The notes under the pieces are model-generated. The model had not been told where the DNA came from. It saw only the letters and a program-made list of their open reading frames with translations, and ran no database searches. The translations under genes were made by a program, and so were the position numbers. Shown piece by piece: positions 44,962 to 57,000 of a DNA stretch of 64,000 nt. Numbering within the stretch: position 1 is the first letter of the stretch; every line of letters starts with the position of its first letter. The stretch spans positions 14,480,501 to 14,544,500 of the forward strand of contig BSBM01000179.1 of assembly GCA_027924585.1 (NCBI GenBank). Direction: 5' to 3'. The stretch comes from Larix kaempferi. Its lineage: Eukaryota > Streptophyta > Pinopsida > Pinales > Pinaceae.

Positions 44962-46385
44962 GTACTTGTAATGTCCCCCTCACCCAATCCGGCCATCGGG
45001 AGGGGACGTTGGAAAATCCTGGGCTCTAAAAATTCACCCCAATATTTAATATGAATTTCAATAATAAACAGTGTGTGCAGAAACTTAATAAACATGTACA
45101 CTGGAATTTAAAATCCGTCCACACACATATAGAAAGCAAATGCAAGCATAAATATTATAGGAATCAATTAAAATAGTTCATAATCAAATACATGAGAGTA
45201 CATATCTTTATTCAATGTAGATCTAAGCAAATGGATGTGTAAGATCGCTTTTCCACGCAACCATAGGCACTTTGTCCACCATATACTCTTTCTGCTAGGA
45301 GGCCACCCCCAAGTTGAGCTATGAGTCCACCAGGGCGAAGGAAGCACCTACAGGATTCTATCTTTTAGCCCACAATCCGTTCTGCTCTCTCTGTCTTCTA
45401 ATTTGAATTCCTGGGTTTAATACACAATCTGGTAAAAATGGCCATCAATAACAATCGAATAACTCTATGTGGAGTAGCGGACTGCATGAGAGAATGAGAA
45501 TGGAATAATGATCATCAAAGAGTGTATACTTTAAGGATATGTGGTAAGGGTGAAAAGACAGTTGACATGGATTATGAACATAGAAGAAATGGGACTGCTG
45601 ATAGCTGACATAACTATCACAAAAGTAGAGCACCACATTGACACATGGCCTGATGTACCCCCCGTTCGTCAGAAACAGGTCCCCCTTTTCGGGCCTCACA
45701 GTTATGTTTATGTATCTTGATACGAACATGGGTATGCCCGCCTCGTCCATATATTGAGATTATTCCTCAGTCAGTATTTGAGGTCATGTATATTTCAGGT
45801 CCCCATTTTTTGGACCCCATTGTTATTATGTTATATCCTGATACGAGCATGGGTATGCCCGCCTCGTCCATATGATCAGATGATTCCTCATCCATTATTG
45901 AGGTTATGTACTTTTAGTTCTTGCAGTCGTTCGGGATCGTTGTCCCGGGCTTCCGTTTGTTTCTTCTCTTCTCTCCACTCCCCAGAAAAACCATTCATGA
46001 CTTATGATGTCCATCGGCCATACGATGAGCTCCTGCCCTCGCACATCAGGGGGCAATCTGTTAACACCCAAAAAGTGTTCACTACCTCATCTACCACATT
46101 TTATGGCTCATTTGTCCATTTTCCTACCATATTTCCCTTAAAAACCCCAAAAATTCCTATTAAAAAGCCTCCAAAAGGCCTAAAATGCCTCCAAAAGGCC
46201 ACAAAACCACCAAAATAGCCTAAAAAAGGCTAAAAAACCCCCTTTTTCCTCTAAAAATAGCAAAAACCCCTAAAAAGGGAATAAAAAATATAAAATAATG
46301 AGGAAAAGGAGGAAAAAACCCTATACAGCTGCCCAAAACCATGTGTTCCCTAAAACCATGGGTCAGCACTCCACCACCAAAAAAC

Positions 46386-46393
46386 TATAAATA
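46386..46393 (+). promoter_or_regulatory. TATA box in the H LTR
   Basis: TATAAATA, at the position equivalent to the TATA box of the B LTRs. Confidence 0.55.
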
Positions 46394-46717
46394 GGTGATG
46401 GAGATCCCTTATTCCATATCCACAATCACAAGCACCCTTACTCTGCCAAAATCTCTCTCGAAACCCTAGTTCACCATTGAACTACTTTCACCTTGAGAGC
46501 CACTTTTGGCCCATTCCCACCATTGGAGAAGGAGAAGGAGCATCTTGAAGCTTGGAGCATTCTCTTGGACACTGCAAAGGGCTTCATAAAACCTTCTCAT
46601 TGAAGGTAATATCAATACAAAAAGCCATTCTTTATATCTTTTGTTTATGTTTTATGCACAATGTCTAAAGTAGTTTTAATTTCTGTTTTAGCTTAATTAT
46701 TTACATTTACTGAACTG

Positions 46718-46745
46718 CTACTAAGGAGTCCATTCTCCTTAGTAG
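46718..46745 (+). other. 11-bp perfect hairpin in the H LTR
   Basis: CTACTAAGGAG and its exact complement are separated by 6 bases. It lies 15 bp before the terminal U5 hairpin (46761-46782: AGCTAGGG, 6-base loop, CCCTAGCT). Confidence 0.85.
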
Positions 46746-47223
46746 GTGCTCATTTGCACAAGCTAGGGGTAAAACCCTAGCTACACCATGCTTCAATAAC
46801 TACATGAGGTGACTTTCCCACCAACCACACACATGCATTAATGATTGGAAAAATGGTCAAAAAAGGAGATAATTGGCTTATTCCCATCACATGACATAAT
46901 TTTGGGTGAGTTCTAAGGTTGACACTTGGCAACATAGGATTTGGTTTTGCATAGGCCCCCTTCCTCTTCCCCTCTAGTGGAATCATATCCCCTTTGGTGC
47001 TCTTTACATAGCCATTGTTGGACCATTTTATTATTTATGCACATAATAATTACATATACTCTAAATTGGCATAAAATCCAACCAAACAATCCAAATAACA
47101 TCATACATGCATATCCATTCACTAGTCGGGCCCTTGGCCTTGAGCTCCGCACTAGGAATTCACACTAGCATATTTACATCATTTACATTTTTAATGAAAT
47201 GGGGTCAAAATCGGGATATTACA

Positions 47224-47239
47224 ATCCCCTCCCCCTTGG
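47224..47239 (-). other. PPT of D
   Basis: CCAAGGGGGAGGGGAT on the minus strand, directly before the 3' LTR. Confidence 0.8.
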
Positions 47240-47647
47240 AATAACACCTTCCTCGGTGTTCCAATACTTAGGAATACATACACACTTTACACATGTCCAA
47301 AAATTCACAAAATGTGGCAGTGTTTTCCTGTGTTTCATCTTTTACTTTGACCTTCCAGGACCACATCCTTGGTTTCAACAGGATGCTCCTGCTGAATTTG
47401 ACCTTCCAGTTGATCCACAAGTTTGGAATATTCGTGGCTACAATTCTTCTTGTTGTCCTTTGTTGGGCATTTGCGGAGGCAATGATTTCCCCTAGATTCC
47501 CAACATCTCAGTGCCTTCTTTTTCTGTACTTGCTCCATTTACTTTGAGTCTTCCCACTTGGAAGGTTTCTTAATGGGATGATTGGATGAATGCTTCTTCA
47601 TTGATCCACTTTCCTTTCCCTTACCGATTTCCCCTAGAATGATGTTT

Positions 47648-48496
47648 TGTGAAAATCCTCCCAGCAGATCTAAGAGCTGATGTATACCTCACAAGAAATA
47701 TTAAGAGATTAAGCAGGAAAATAGAATAAGAGTGGTCAATTTAGTGTAAAGGAGCAACATAATTATGATACACTAGAGCTCGGATAGAAGTAGAATAACA
47801 TCACACACTAATTCATTAATCATAATATGAACAATAAATAATACAGTGGTGGAGAGGATTCGAATGCCAAGGTGGAAATTCGAATTAGCCTGCATGGGCA
47901 TGGCTTATCTGCACTAGGAGTCATCATCATCATCAATGGAGTGTCAACAATACACCACTAGGAGTCCTAATCATCATCATCAATGGAGTGTCATCAATAC
48001 ACAATTGACTGTCAACCAGGTGCCAAACTAAGTCTAACTAAATGTAGTAGGTGTAACACATGCATGGTGCACTAATGTAATGAAGGAGGCTCAAAGGAGG
48101 GTGCAAGAGGAGTTGATTGGAGTCAGAACTGGCAATATAGGCTCACTGGAGGTCCATCGGAGTGTCTTAGTTAGTAAACTAGTCAATTTGCCCTCAAATG
48201 AAGGAACTTATCCATAAATCACTCAACTAACTGAAGTGTAACTGGTGGTAGGTAAGGGAGGGCTCCTTTCTCATGTGGTAGGTGAAAGGAGGGCGCATTA
48301 CTGACTAGGAGGGCTGGAACTTAGCAGAAACCGACTCTCGGGGCTAGTAAACTAAGCTCTATGTGCTGGGAGACACCAACCTTATGACGGGGATGCATGC
48401 AATTGCATGCCTGCATGCAAAAATGCATGCATGACCGAAATGCAAAATAATTAAAATGATGGTAGGACTAGGATGGAGTATAGGAATATTCTAAAA
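47648..48496 (-). repeat. 3' LTR of E
   Basis: 849 bp, TGTGAAAATC to CTAAAA (terminal ACA changed to AAA). Similar to the E' LTRs in reverse orientation. Confidence 0.88.
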
Positions 48497-48682
48497 CCCC
48501 TGCTTAATCCATCCTGGGCCCTGGTAACTGAGACCAAAGGTCACCCAATACAATGAATAATAAATAACATTCCATAAACCGAGGAAATGGCGAAAACCTC
48601 ATGGGAGAAATACCCCCCCTCAAAATAGACTTTAGGGCACACCAAAACAAATGCTCCAAACTCAAGAAGGTGTGATGCTTGG

Positions 48683-49711
48683 TCATATGTATGGAGGTAT
48701 CTTCTTCTTGGGAAGAAGTGGATCATGCTCAAAAAGCATGTGCTTGTACTTGCTCTTCAGATCGAATGTGATGAGAACAAATCCAGAGGTATGAGGATGA
48801 TCATGGAACCTGTGATTCGAATCAGCTGAGGTAGGATCAAATCCATGAATGTGTAGATAGTCTTTTGTTTTCTTCTTTGAACCATCATAGGTGAGATTAT
48901 ACCCAAAAGAACCATCACATGATAGTGATTGCTTGGAATCCAAATCAGATCCAAGACTTGAAAAATTGTTTCTTGAGATTTCCTTTCAACCATTAGAGAT
49001 GAGATCAAAACCATGAAATGCATGAGAAATTATCCCAAGCGAATGGCAATGCCCTACATCTTCAATAAACTTCTGAGAGCATGTACAAATGATATTACAG
49101 TAGTACATAAGAGGTGAGTGATCAAGGAGAGCGAATGCATTACCTCCAATTATTGATTTAACCTCCGAAACATTCATGAGATCATCATTATGCAAACCAA
49201 CAGACTCTTGTGCTAGAGAGGATTTAAGAACCTTTGCAGTTTCTAGAGTGTGAGCTGGCACAGAATTCGAAATAGAAGATATTGAGAGCATGAGTGTAGA
49301 ATCTGCAAGTTCTTCTTCTTTTTGGACAACTTCATTATGAGATATGTTTGATACTGATTCATGATCAGAGAGATCATCAAGGAGGGCGAATGCATCACTG
49401 GGCTTGCTCTCGAAATGGTTTGGACCAATCCATTCATTATGTTAGCCAAATATTTCATCCATATGGGCCCATAGCTCTTTTGGAGATTCAGCAGAAAGGA
49501 AGTGGGTGACCATGCAACGAGACATAGCATACATCATTGTTGCATAGGCTCTGTCACCTTCATTTAACCAATCATTCTCTTTTTTAGAGGATTCGAACTC
49601 TCTTTCAAAACAATAATCAAAGAGACCATCTCTCTTCAAATATGCTACCATATTTGGTTTCCACTCATCATAGTTGAATGGAGTGAGAGGAGGAATTCCT
49701 TCCAGATTCAT
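48683..49711 (-). pseudogene. Gag-like ORF of E (about 342 codons, two stops)
   Basis: A single frame from ATG 49711 to TGA 48683-48685, broken only by TAA (49442-49444, Lys in E') and TGA (48986-48988). The N-terminal 110 residues resemble Copia gag (NYDEWKPNM, then FEREFESSKKEND; later KELWAHMDE). The middle has SxLxxSISNSVPAHTLE. The C-terminal third has one GIISHAFHGFDLISNG unit followed by Asp/Ser/His-rich sequence ending LPKKKIPPYI. There is no zinc knuckle. A tract of T9 then GCAG|G lies 20 bases before the ATG, as in E'. The C-terminal domain is unknown to me. Confidence 0.8.
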
Positions 49712-49893
49712 GGAAGCCGTTGCAGAAGGCCTGCAAAAAAAAATGGAGAATATTTGCAACTTCTACTGCTGCAAAACTACAGAAAACTGCTACAACTGTA
49801 GAAAAATGCTGCAACTGCTGCTACACTCGAAACCTTGGTAATAACTTGCAAAAAAAAACTCTCGGGAATGGAGATAGGCTATACTCTCAACAT

Positions 49894-49905
49894 GCTCTGA
49901 TACCA
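49894..49905 (-). other. PBS of E (initiator tRNA-Met)
   Basis: TGGTATCAGAGC on the minus strand, directly adjoining the 5' LTR. Confidence 0.93.
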
Positions 49906-50743
49906 TGTGAAAATCCTCACAGCATATCTAAGAGCTGATGTATACCTCACAAGAAAGATTAATAAATAAAATAGAAGAAGAGTGGTCAATGCAGTGTAAA
50001 GGAGCAACACAATTATGATACAGTAGAACTCAGATAGAAGCAAAATAACATCACACACTAATTCATTAATCATAATATGAACAATAAATAATACAATGGT
50101 GGAGAGGACTTGAATTACAAGATGGAAATTCGAATTAGCCTGCATGGGCATGGATTATCTGCACTAGGACTCATCATCATCATCAGTGGAGTGTCAACAA
50201 TACATAACTAGGAGTCCTAATCATAATTAGTGGAGTGTCATCAATACACAAGTTACTGTCAACCAGGTGGAAAACTGAGCCTATTTGAATGTAGTAGGTG
50301 TAACACATGCATGGTGCACTAATGTAGTGAAGGAGACTCAAAGGAGGGCGCAAGAGGAGATGACTGGAGTCAGAACTAGCAATCTAGTCTCATTGGAGGT
50401 CCATCGGAGTGTCTCAGTCAGTAAACTAGTCAATCTCTCCTCAAATCAAGCAATGGATCCACAAATCACTCAATTAACTGAAGTGTAACTGGTGGTAGGT
50501 GAGGGAGGGATCCTTTCTCATGTGGTAGGTGAAAGGAGGGCGCATTACTGACTAGGAGGGCTGGAACTTAGTAGAAACGGGCTCCCGGGGCTAGTAAACT
50601 AAGCTCTATGTGCTGGGAGATACCAACCTGATGATTGGGATGCATGCAATTGCATGACTGCATGAAAAAATGCATGCATCACTGAAATGAAAAATAATAA
50701 AAATGTTGGTAGGACTAGGATTGAGTATAGGAATATCCTAACA
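49906..50743 (-). repeat. 5' LTR of E
   Basis: 838 bp, TGTGAAAATCCTC to ATCCTAACA. Confidence 0.9.
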
Positions 50744-51000
50744 TTTTTACCTCCCTTTGCAGACAAATAGAGTCTTGCAAAACCTTGTGGTTCATCTCAT
50801 TCTGCTGCTTCTATAGCCTGAGCATCTCTCCAAGATTTTCTTGGGTCTTGGAAATTGTTTGAATAAGACTTTCATCCAAATCAAATAGATTTTGGTCTAA
50901 TTCCATGGTCAATTTGCACAGCTGACCACACTTTTCTTACTAGCAACACTTGCTTGTATAAGCTGAAACCAATTACTTCAATTTCTTACTTGTGAAATTC

Positions 51001-54000
51001 ATCACGGAAATTCTTTGTTAGACAAGCATAACATAAACATTAAAATCATTAAATTATTTTCCCAATTGACATGGAGAGCTCATGCTCTATTCATGATACT
51101 TCCACACTTTTCATGCTTTCCCAACATACACATGAACTCATTCATGTTCATCCTTTCACAGGGAATCAACTATTCAGCATTCACAATTTATTTCAAGCAA
51201 ATAAACACAATCAACTTTCAACCATAACATGCGTTCGACAATTGTATGTTTTCTAAAATGGATCAATCAAAAAGGAAAGAGAAGAGTAAGAGTTTCCCCC
51301 TCTTAGCCTTGTGCCAATTCGGAGCCACACCACCACTGTGGTTCCATGCTCCTTAGCCTCTTTCACTTCAATGTGAATGCTTGACTTTCTATTTCTCGGT
51401 TATGACACTTAGTGTCTAAGGTCTGTCTAAGGTTTTTCAACCAGGGAACCCTCCCCTGTTGTTGCCTACAGAATCTTTGGCTGCTAGGACATACACAAGT
51501 CCACTAGCACCATCTTTATTTACCACTCATGATGAGCTTTTTAGGATAGTCACATGTCCACATGCATCCTTAAGATGCCTTCATAGTCCTTGATTCCAGC
51601 AATACCTACACTCAAACATTGAATCAATTCACATGTTTAGTTTATTTTCATAAGGTTTATCTCTAAAAAAGAGCTTAAGAAATCATGTACACAGGTATTT
51701 CATATTAATTAAGCAAAAAGCTGCAAGATAACCAAATACTTATCTGTATTGGGCAGTTCATCTCTACTCCACATGTTTCCTTCTCTTCTTTGCAGGCCTT
51801 GGATCACCTGTGGGGTGGATGTTTGGCTAGCACACATGCTACTCCATAACATCAAGTAGTTAATGCCCAACTAGTTCACCAACTGGATTTACCAAGCACT
51901 GGTGGTTCCAAACCAGTCCCATACCTGGTTTTTCCTCTCCATTTCCAAGATAGCACATCCGTCTGGGTCATCCTCCAATGGAAGGAAACTGCACCACAAC
52001 CATTTCTAGGTTAAGGCTCTACTACGGATCCATAGGCATCTCAGGGTGTCCAGCCAGTCTCGGTACCCCACCTTACTACTGAAGCAATAGATATTTTATG
52101 CCTTCATCAATATCACCACACCTTTACACACCATAGCCCTTCACACACACATCAACTCTTCATCCACACAAGGATGGAAATCCTTCTCCAATGCAAACCA
52201 GTGGTTCCCTCTAGGAATTCTATAGGTGACTTTCTTGACTATAGACTAGCATGGCCCCACAATACCCACTCACACTACACAAGGATGATACCCCTTTTCT
52301 ACCACACAGCTCCTCGGTCCTGTCCATCCCTTCTAGTGTTCTTTAGTGTGAGCGTAGAAAGGTTACCAATTCCCATACAGTCCTCTCGATTACCCTTTCT
52401 TCACTTTGCCTCTTAATGTGCAGCACCAAATCGCATCTGTGTAAGTTGACAACATAATAAGGATAAGCATCTCATCAGTGTTGCTATTCTAAAATTGTAA
52501 CCATATTTCATAACATCCACTGTCAAGTATTGAAACACCGGGAATGAGTCCATTCCCTTATGGTGTAGTCAATATTGACAACCCTATCATAACTCATCAC
52601 TAGAAAGGTGTGAACCCCTATTTGATGTGAGCCATGTAGGATGTAATCACAATTCAAGCAATCTTAAATGATAATGAAAACAATAAACATGTTTTGCATA
52701 TTAACTCTAGTAACTAGACATGCATATTCTTATCTAGGGTTACAGAATACTCATCCATTTTCAGATGTATTCTCTCTTCATTTGCGAAGAATGGGGGATC
52801 CCTTACTTGAGTCAACAATCCTTTAGTTTGACACCCCAATATTTTTATGTTCCATAACCCACATATGCCTTCCTCGCATGATTTTACCATCTCACTCACA
52901 TGGTTTTCCAACATGCAGTGCAACTGAGATATTATCAAAATTTACAATGGCGTTTCACCCGATTTTGGATTTTGGCTTCTGCAGGCCATCACACATGGTC
53001 TTCCTACAATGTGTCTTCCTAACACACTTCTCAAACATCCAAAAATTCAGTGGCATTTAACACTAAATTCTAATCTGATTTTTCCATAACTAATAAATGG
53101 CATTTATAATTAAATTCAAACATGAATTTACAATTTTGTCTCCTACAGAAATTGATTTGCTTAACCATGAGGGCATCCTCATATATGGTTTGGCTCTCAT
53201 AAGTGGTATCGCTCTGTCCATTATGGTTTTACATTTTCTACCATACATGAACATCCACCTACAAAATGTCCTTCTGACACAATTTTATATAAGCCAAATA
53301 GTCATTAGCAATTATTAGCAAAATTTCAAATTTGTTCCATTCATAAATTAAATTTCACCACCATGATAACCTCCTCATAACCCTTGGCTTATGCACATGG
53401 TAGATCCCAGTCTTTAATATGGACTTATCCTCATTGCCATACTCAAGACATTTCTACTTGAAATCTGAAACTTTCAATCAGCCAAACACGTTGTGAGTAT
53501 CTATGCAAATAATCTTTTCATTGCTACAACAGTCACTGAAGTGATCTCAGAATTATAACACTCAATAATTCAAACACCTTCATATGTTAACATTTTAAAT
53601 GCAATGAAATATACATATCTATATATGCATCATTATCATAATAAAATTCCAAGGTATAGTCACATCATTTATGCAATTTAAATGAAACTTTAGATACTCA
53701 TTACTTCACAGCCATATCATTTTTACAACTCTGCCCTTCCACAGAGCATTCTGACAGTCCATCAATCCTAACTACCTTCTTCGTTCACTTACTCTCATGT
53801 ATTCACAGCACCCCACCAAATGATCCTAGAGTTATCATAAATTCATCATCTCATCCATTATTTAGTTTGCAATAACACATACACCACAACCATGCATTCA
53901 CACAATGCATCTCAACATGTGCACCTAAACCTATGCATGCACATTTACATCACTCACATAATCTTTTCGCGTGCATTCACTCAATGCAACCACAAGATTT

Positions 54001-57000
54001 GTAAAATATCATAATGCATAACGACTCAATGTCACCTTGCACTAATTCATGAATAGTATACTATCATGTCATTCATCCTCTCATAACAGGGCCATAAGTC
54101 CTTACTTTCTTTGGTCATTAAACTCATAATCAGCATACACAAATGGCATGATATAACTTCATATGAATTCATTGAGTTTTCTAAGCAACTATAGGATGTA
54201 AGGATCCCTACCTTCACTTACCCACACCTCACCATACTCGGTAGGATGAAATTCACATTCAGGCACTCAGTACCACATGCAACCAAGTCAACATAGTTTA
54301 AACATAGTTGAAGGGATCTTACCAAATCCTCTTTCAACATTCATGCAATTAAGAACAAATAACCATTACCTGCATGGTTGTCATTAACATTGCTTGATGT
54401 TACTTGATCAGTTTTCCTCTTACCAAGGCTACATAGTCCTTTTCCAACCTTTTGATCATGAATCATTACTCTAGCCTTCCCTCTCAAGGTTTGCTGGTCA
54501 CATACTGTGATTTCCTTGCATTTATAGTCATGATTCTATGGTCTAATTCCTACAACCATGATCAACAACATTAATTGTCATCAACCATAGGCAATACCAT
54601 CAATGGCTACTGCATGTGTAACTTCACTACCTTTACCCATATGCAACATCATATACGTGAAAAAACATCCTCACTTGCACTGTGCAATGTTTATTAATAT
54701 GTCATCTAGTGCATATTCATTTCATCTATCTAATCTCTTGCATTTTCAGCATTCATATGCCATAATTTTCAGTATATCAAAATCATAAAATATAAGTACA
54801 ATAGCAAGAGAGGAGTTAAGGAATTCTCCTTTCCAATCATGGCATGGAATTTTCCTCTTCCACATCATAGATGATCCAATTTGATGGCCTCTTGACAAGC
54901 ACACAAGGAATCATTAGCTATGATTTCTCACCAAACAACAATTCAATGCATATACTCATGTATAACATTCCTACTTGTTATTTTCCAAGCATACAATTGT
55001 TATGCTATAAAGAGAAATTAGCTTGAGAAATTTTCCTCTTATCAACATTGCTTTACTGCTCCAATTGCTTTCAGAAATTATGGCCAAGTTCAACTTGACC
55101 TTTCTTAACTTCCCTTCACTTATGAGCACTGCAATTGATTCCATTCTAACTCCATAAGGAATCTTTTCAAGGCCCCTTATATGCCCTTGCACTTCATTCA
55201 AATGTGATACTTTCTTCCCTTTCTCATGGAAATATTTTCCACAATTCTGAACCACATACCTGATTCACACATGGGATGCCTCATTACATTCTCATAAATA
55301 CACAAAATAATTTCCATTCATGATGGAGACAATCCATATTGAAAATTTCTATCAACCACAAAATTCTCTCACAATCAACATATCCAGCTAAGAATTGGCC
55401 AGAATACTATCCCCAACAACTAAACTGATCAGGATTTTAACTAGCAATTTTTGTAATTTCTTTAAGGTGTGCAGGGTGTAAGTGAGGAGTACTGGTTCAC
55501 TGATGAAGGATGGTAGGGATGAATTCTGGAATTTATATGTAAAACATGCAGCAGTAAGACAAGACAGGTCTAAACAGTGAGCCCTATGCACAATGTATTG
55601 GAGCCTTTCACTTTTCAGCAACAGATAATCATGTTACCTACTTCGAGGCTTCCTGGGCTTCCAACATATGCATACTAGACTGGGTATGGGTTCTGGATGG
55701 AAGTAATGGTTATTTTCAGTCAATAATATCAGTAAAACATAATGGGGCATATTTCATAAGAGTTAGGGAGATTTTAAGTGGATTTGGAGGCAAACTAGTC
55801 AAGGGCGCTATTGGGTATTACACAAGTAGGAGATTTCCAGGATTTTCCAAACAATCTGTAATGCATCCAAAAACTCAGGAACAGAGCATGGGTTTCTTTA
55901 TTAGTGATATTATGATCTCATATAACCATTAGATCATTAATTTGCAGCAAAGGTAAGCCATACAGAAAAATATACCAAAACTAGCTAGTTAAAAGTGCTC
56001 GTTGAGCTAGTCTTCAATTCTGAATGGTACAAACTCATTAAAAGAACATAATACTCTATTTTTCAGAATTTAATGGCTCTTTTATAACTTAATTTAAACC
56101 AGAGGTTCTAATCAGAATTTTTCATAAATATTTATCAAATATTATGTCTCCTCCATTAACTACAATTCCCACAAAGCTAGAATAGCTAGTCTTGATCTCT
56201 AGAAGTTCCAAAGCCACCGATAAATTCAAATATCATACATAAACATATATTAACCTCTGATATCATATGAATATTCATTTTAATTCGAAATCATAGCTGT
56301 GGAAAAAGTATTACAGACAGTTGCACCCACAGTGCATTAGGAGGCCTCCAAGAGCTAGTTTTCCCCCACAGACAAGGAGAAAGGGTTGGAGGAAGGGTGG
56401 AAGGGTATGATCTCTAATATATATATATATGAGTGATGAGCTACTATAAGTGAAAAACATATCACATGGAGTGCGCACTTCCTTTATCTGAATGACTAGG
56501 CTCCTCCTTCAAGAATGGGAGCTTTCTCCCCACTGGATCTACCAATTGTCTTCACCTCAAGCACTTCTGAGTGATGGAAACTCTTATGATGGATGAATGG
56601 TATTCAAGTGTGGATGATGAACCTCTCATCAACAACAACATGAAACTCTGGAAGTATACTGGAAACCTGTGAAGAACTTGGGGCACATCTCCCAAGGTTG
56701 TTGAGGCACATCTCTCAACACTAGAGAAGCTCAGAGCTCTCACAAGCAAAAAAATTCAAATGATAAAAAGTTGTGAAATGGAGTTGGAATACTTCTTTTA
56801 TAGAATTCACGTTGACATGTTGAGCAAGTCAGTTAGCTTGGTGACCTATGAGAGTGGGTCACCCATGAGTGGATAACCTTCCTTTCCTTTTGCTTTGTGT
56901 CTTTCCTTCATTTGGAAACTTCCATCCCTTTGTTTCCTTCTTTTCTTTGACATTCCTTTTATCCTTTTTAGAAAAAATTGCCCTCCTTGATTTTTCCTGA

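Larger units (their letters stand above)
45618..46785 (+). mobile_element. Fragment H: 3' end of a family-B-like element
   Basis: This plus-strand fragment has a 3' region, a PPT (CACATCAGGGGGCAATC at 46041-46058) and a complete LTR (46059-46785, TGTTAACACCC to CTACA). The 150 bp before the LTR matches 18103-18350 of B in reverse orientation. A segment of about 120 bp with GGGTATGCCCGCCTCGTCCA occurs twice (near 45733 and 45853) but once in B. The LTR itself is diverged from the B LTR. The left end is truncated; no matching TSD was found. Confidence 0.8.
46059..46785 (+). repeat. LTR of fragment H
   Basis: 727 bp. It contains a TATAAATA box (46386-46393) and two strong hairpins near its 3' end. 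Confidence 0.82.
44967..47223 (-). repeat. 3' LTR of D, interrupted by fragment H
   Basis: 44967 to about 45617 and 46786-47223 match 58717-59809. The intervening 1.2 kb is fragment H. Confidence 0.9.
47648..50743 (-). mobile_element. Element E: gag-only LTR retrotransposon, second copy
   Basis: A minus-strand sister of E'. The 3' LTR is 47648-48496 (849 bp) and the 5' LTR is 49906-50743 (838 bp). The PBS TGGTATCAGAGC is perfect, and a degraded G-rich PPT is at 48497-48503. The likely TSD is TGTTT versus TTTTT (one mismatch). It encodes a single gag-like frame. It inserted into the gag of D. Confidence 0.9.
47335..51000 (-). pseudogene. Gag remnant of D, split by element E
   Basis: The upstream part (about 51000-50744) reads as a helical gag segment (DLDESLIQTISKTQENLGEM) with one TAG. 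The downstream part (47647-47335) continues with a Lys-rich stretch, a TAA, and then a knuckle-like CWESRGNHCLRKC. This matches the CX2CX3HX4C knuckle of Ty3/gypsy gags with the second Cys changed to Ser. Element E lies exactly between the two parts. It is not functional. Confidence 0.65.

Noticed and set aside
53097-53318. Plus-strand frame with hydrophobic stretch inside D
   Set aside because: Short, A/T-rich, with no homology recognised and no splice or promoter context.
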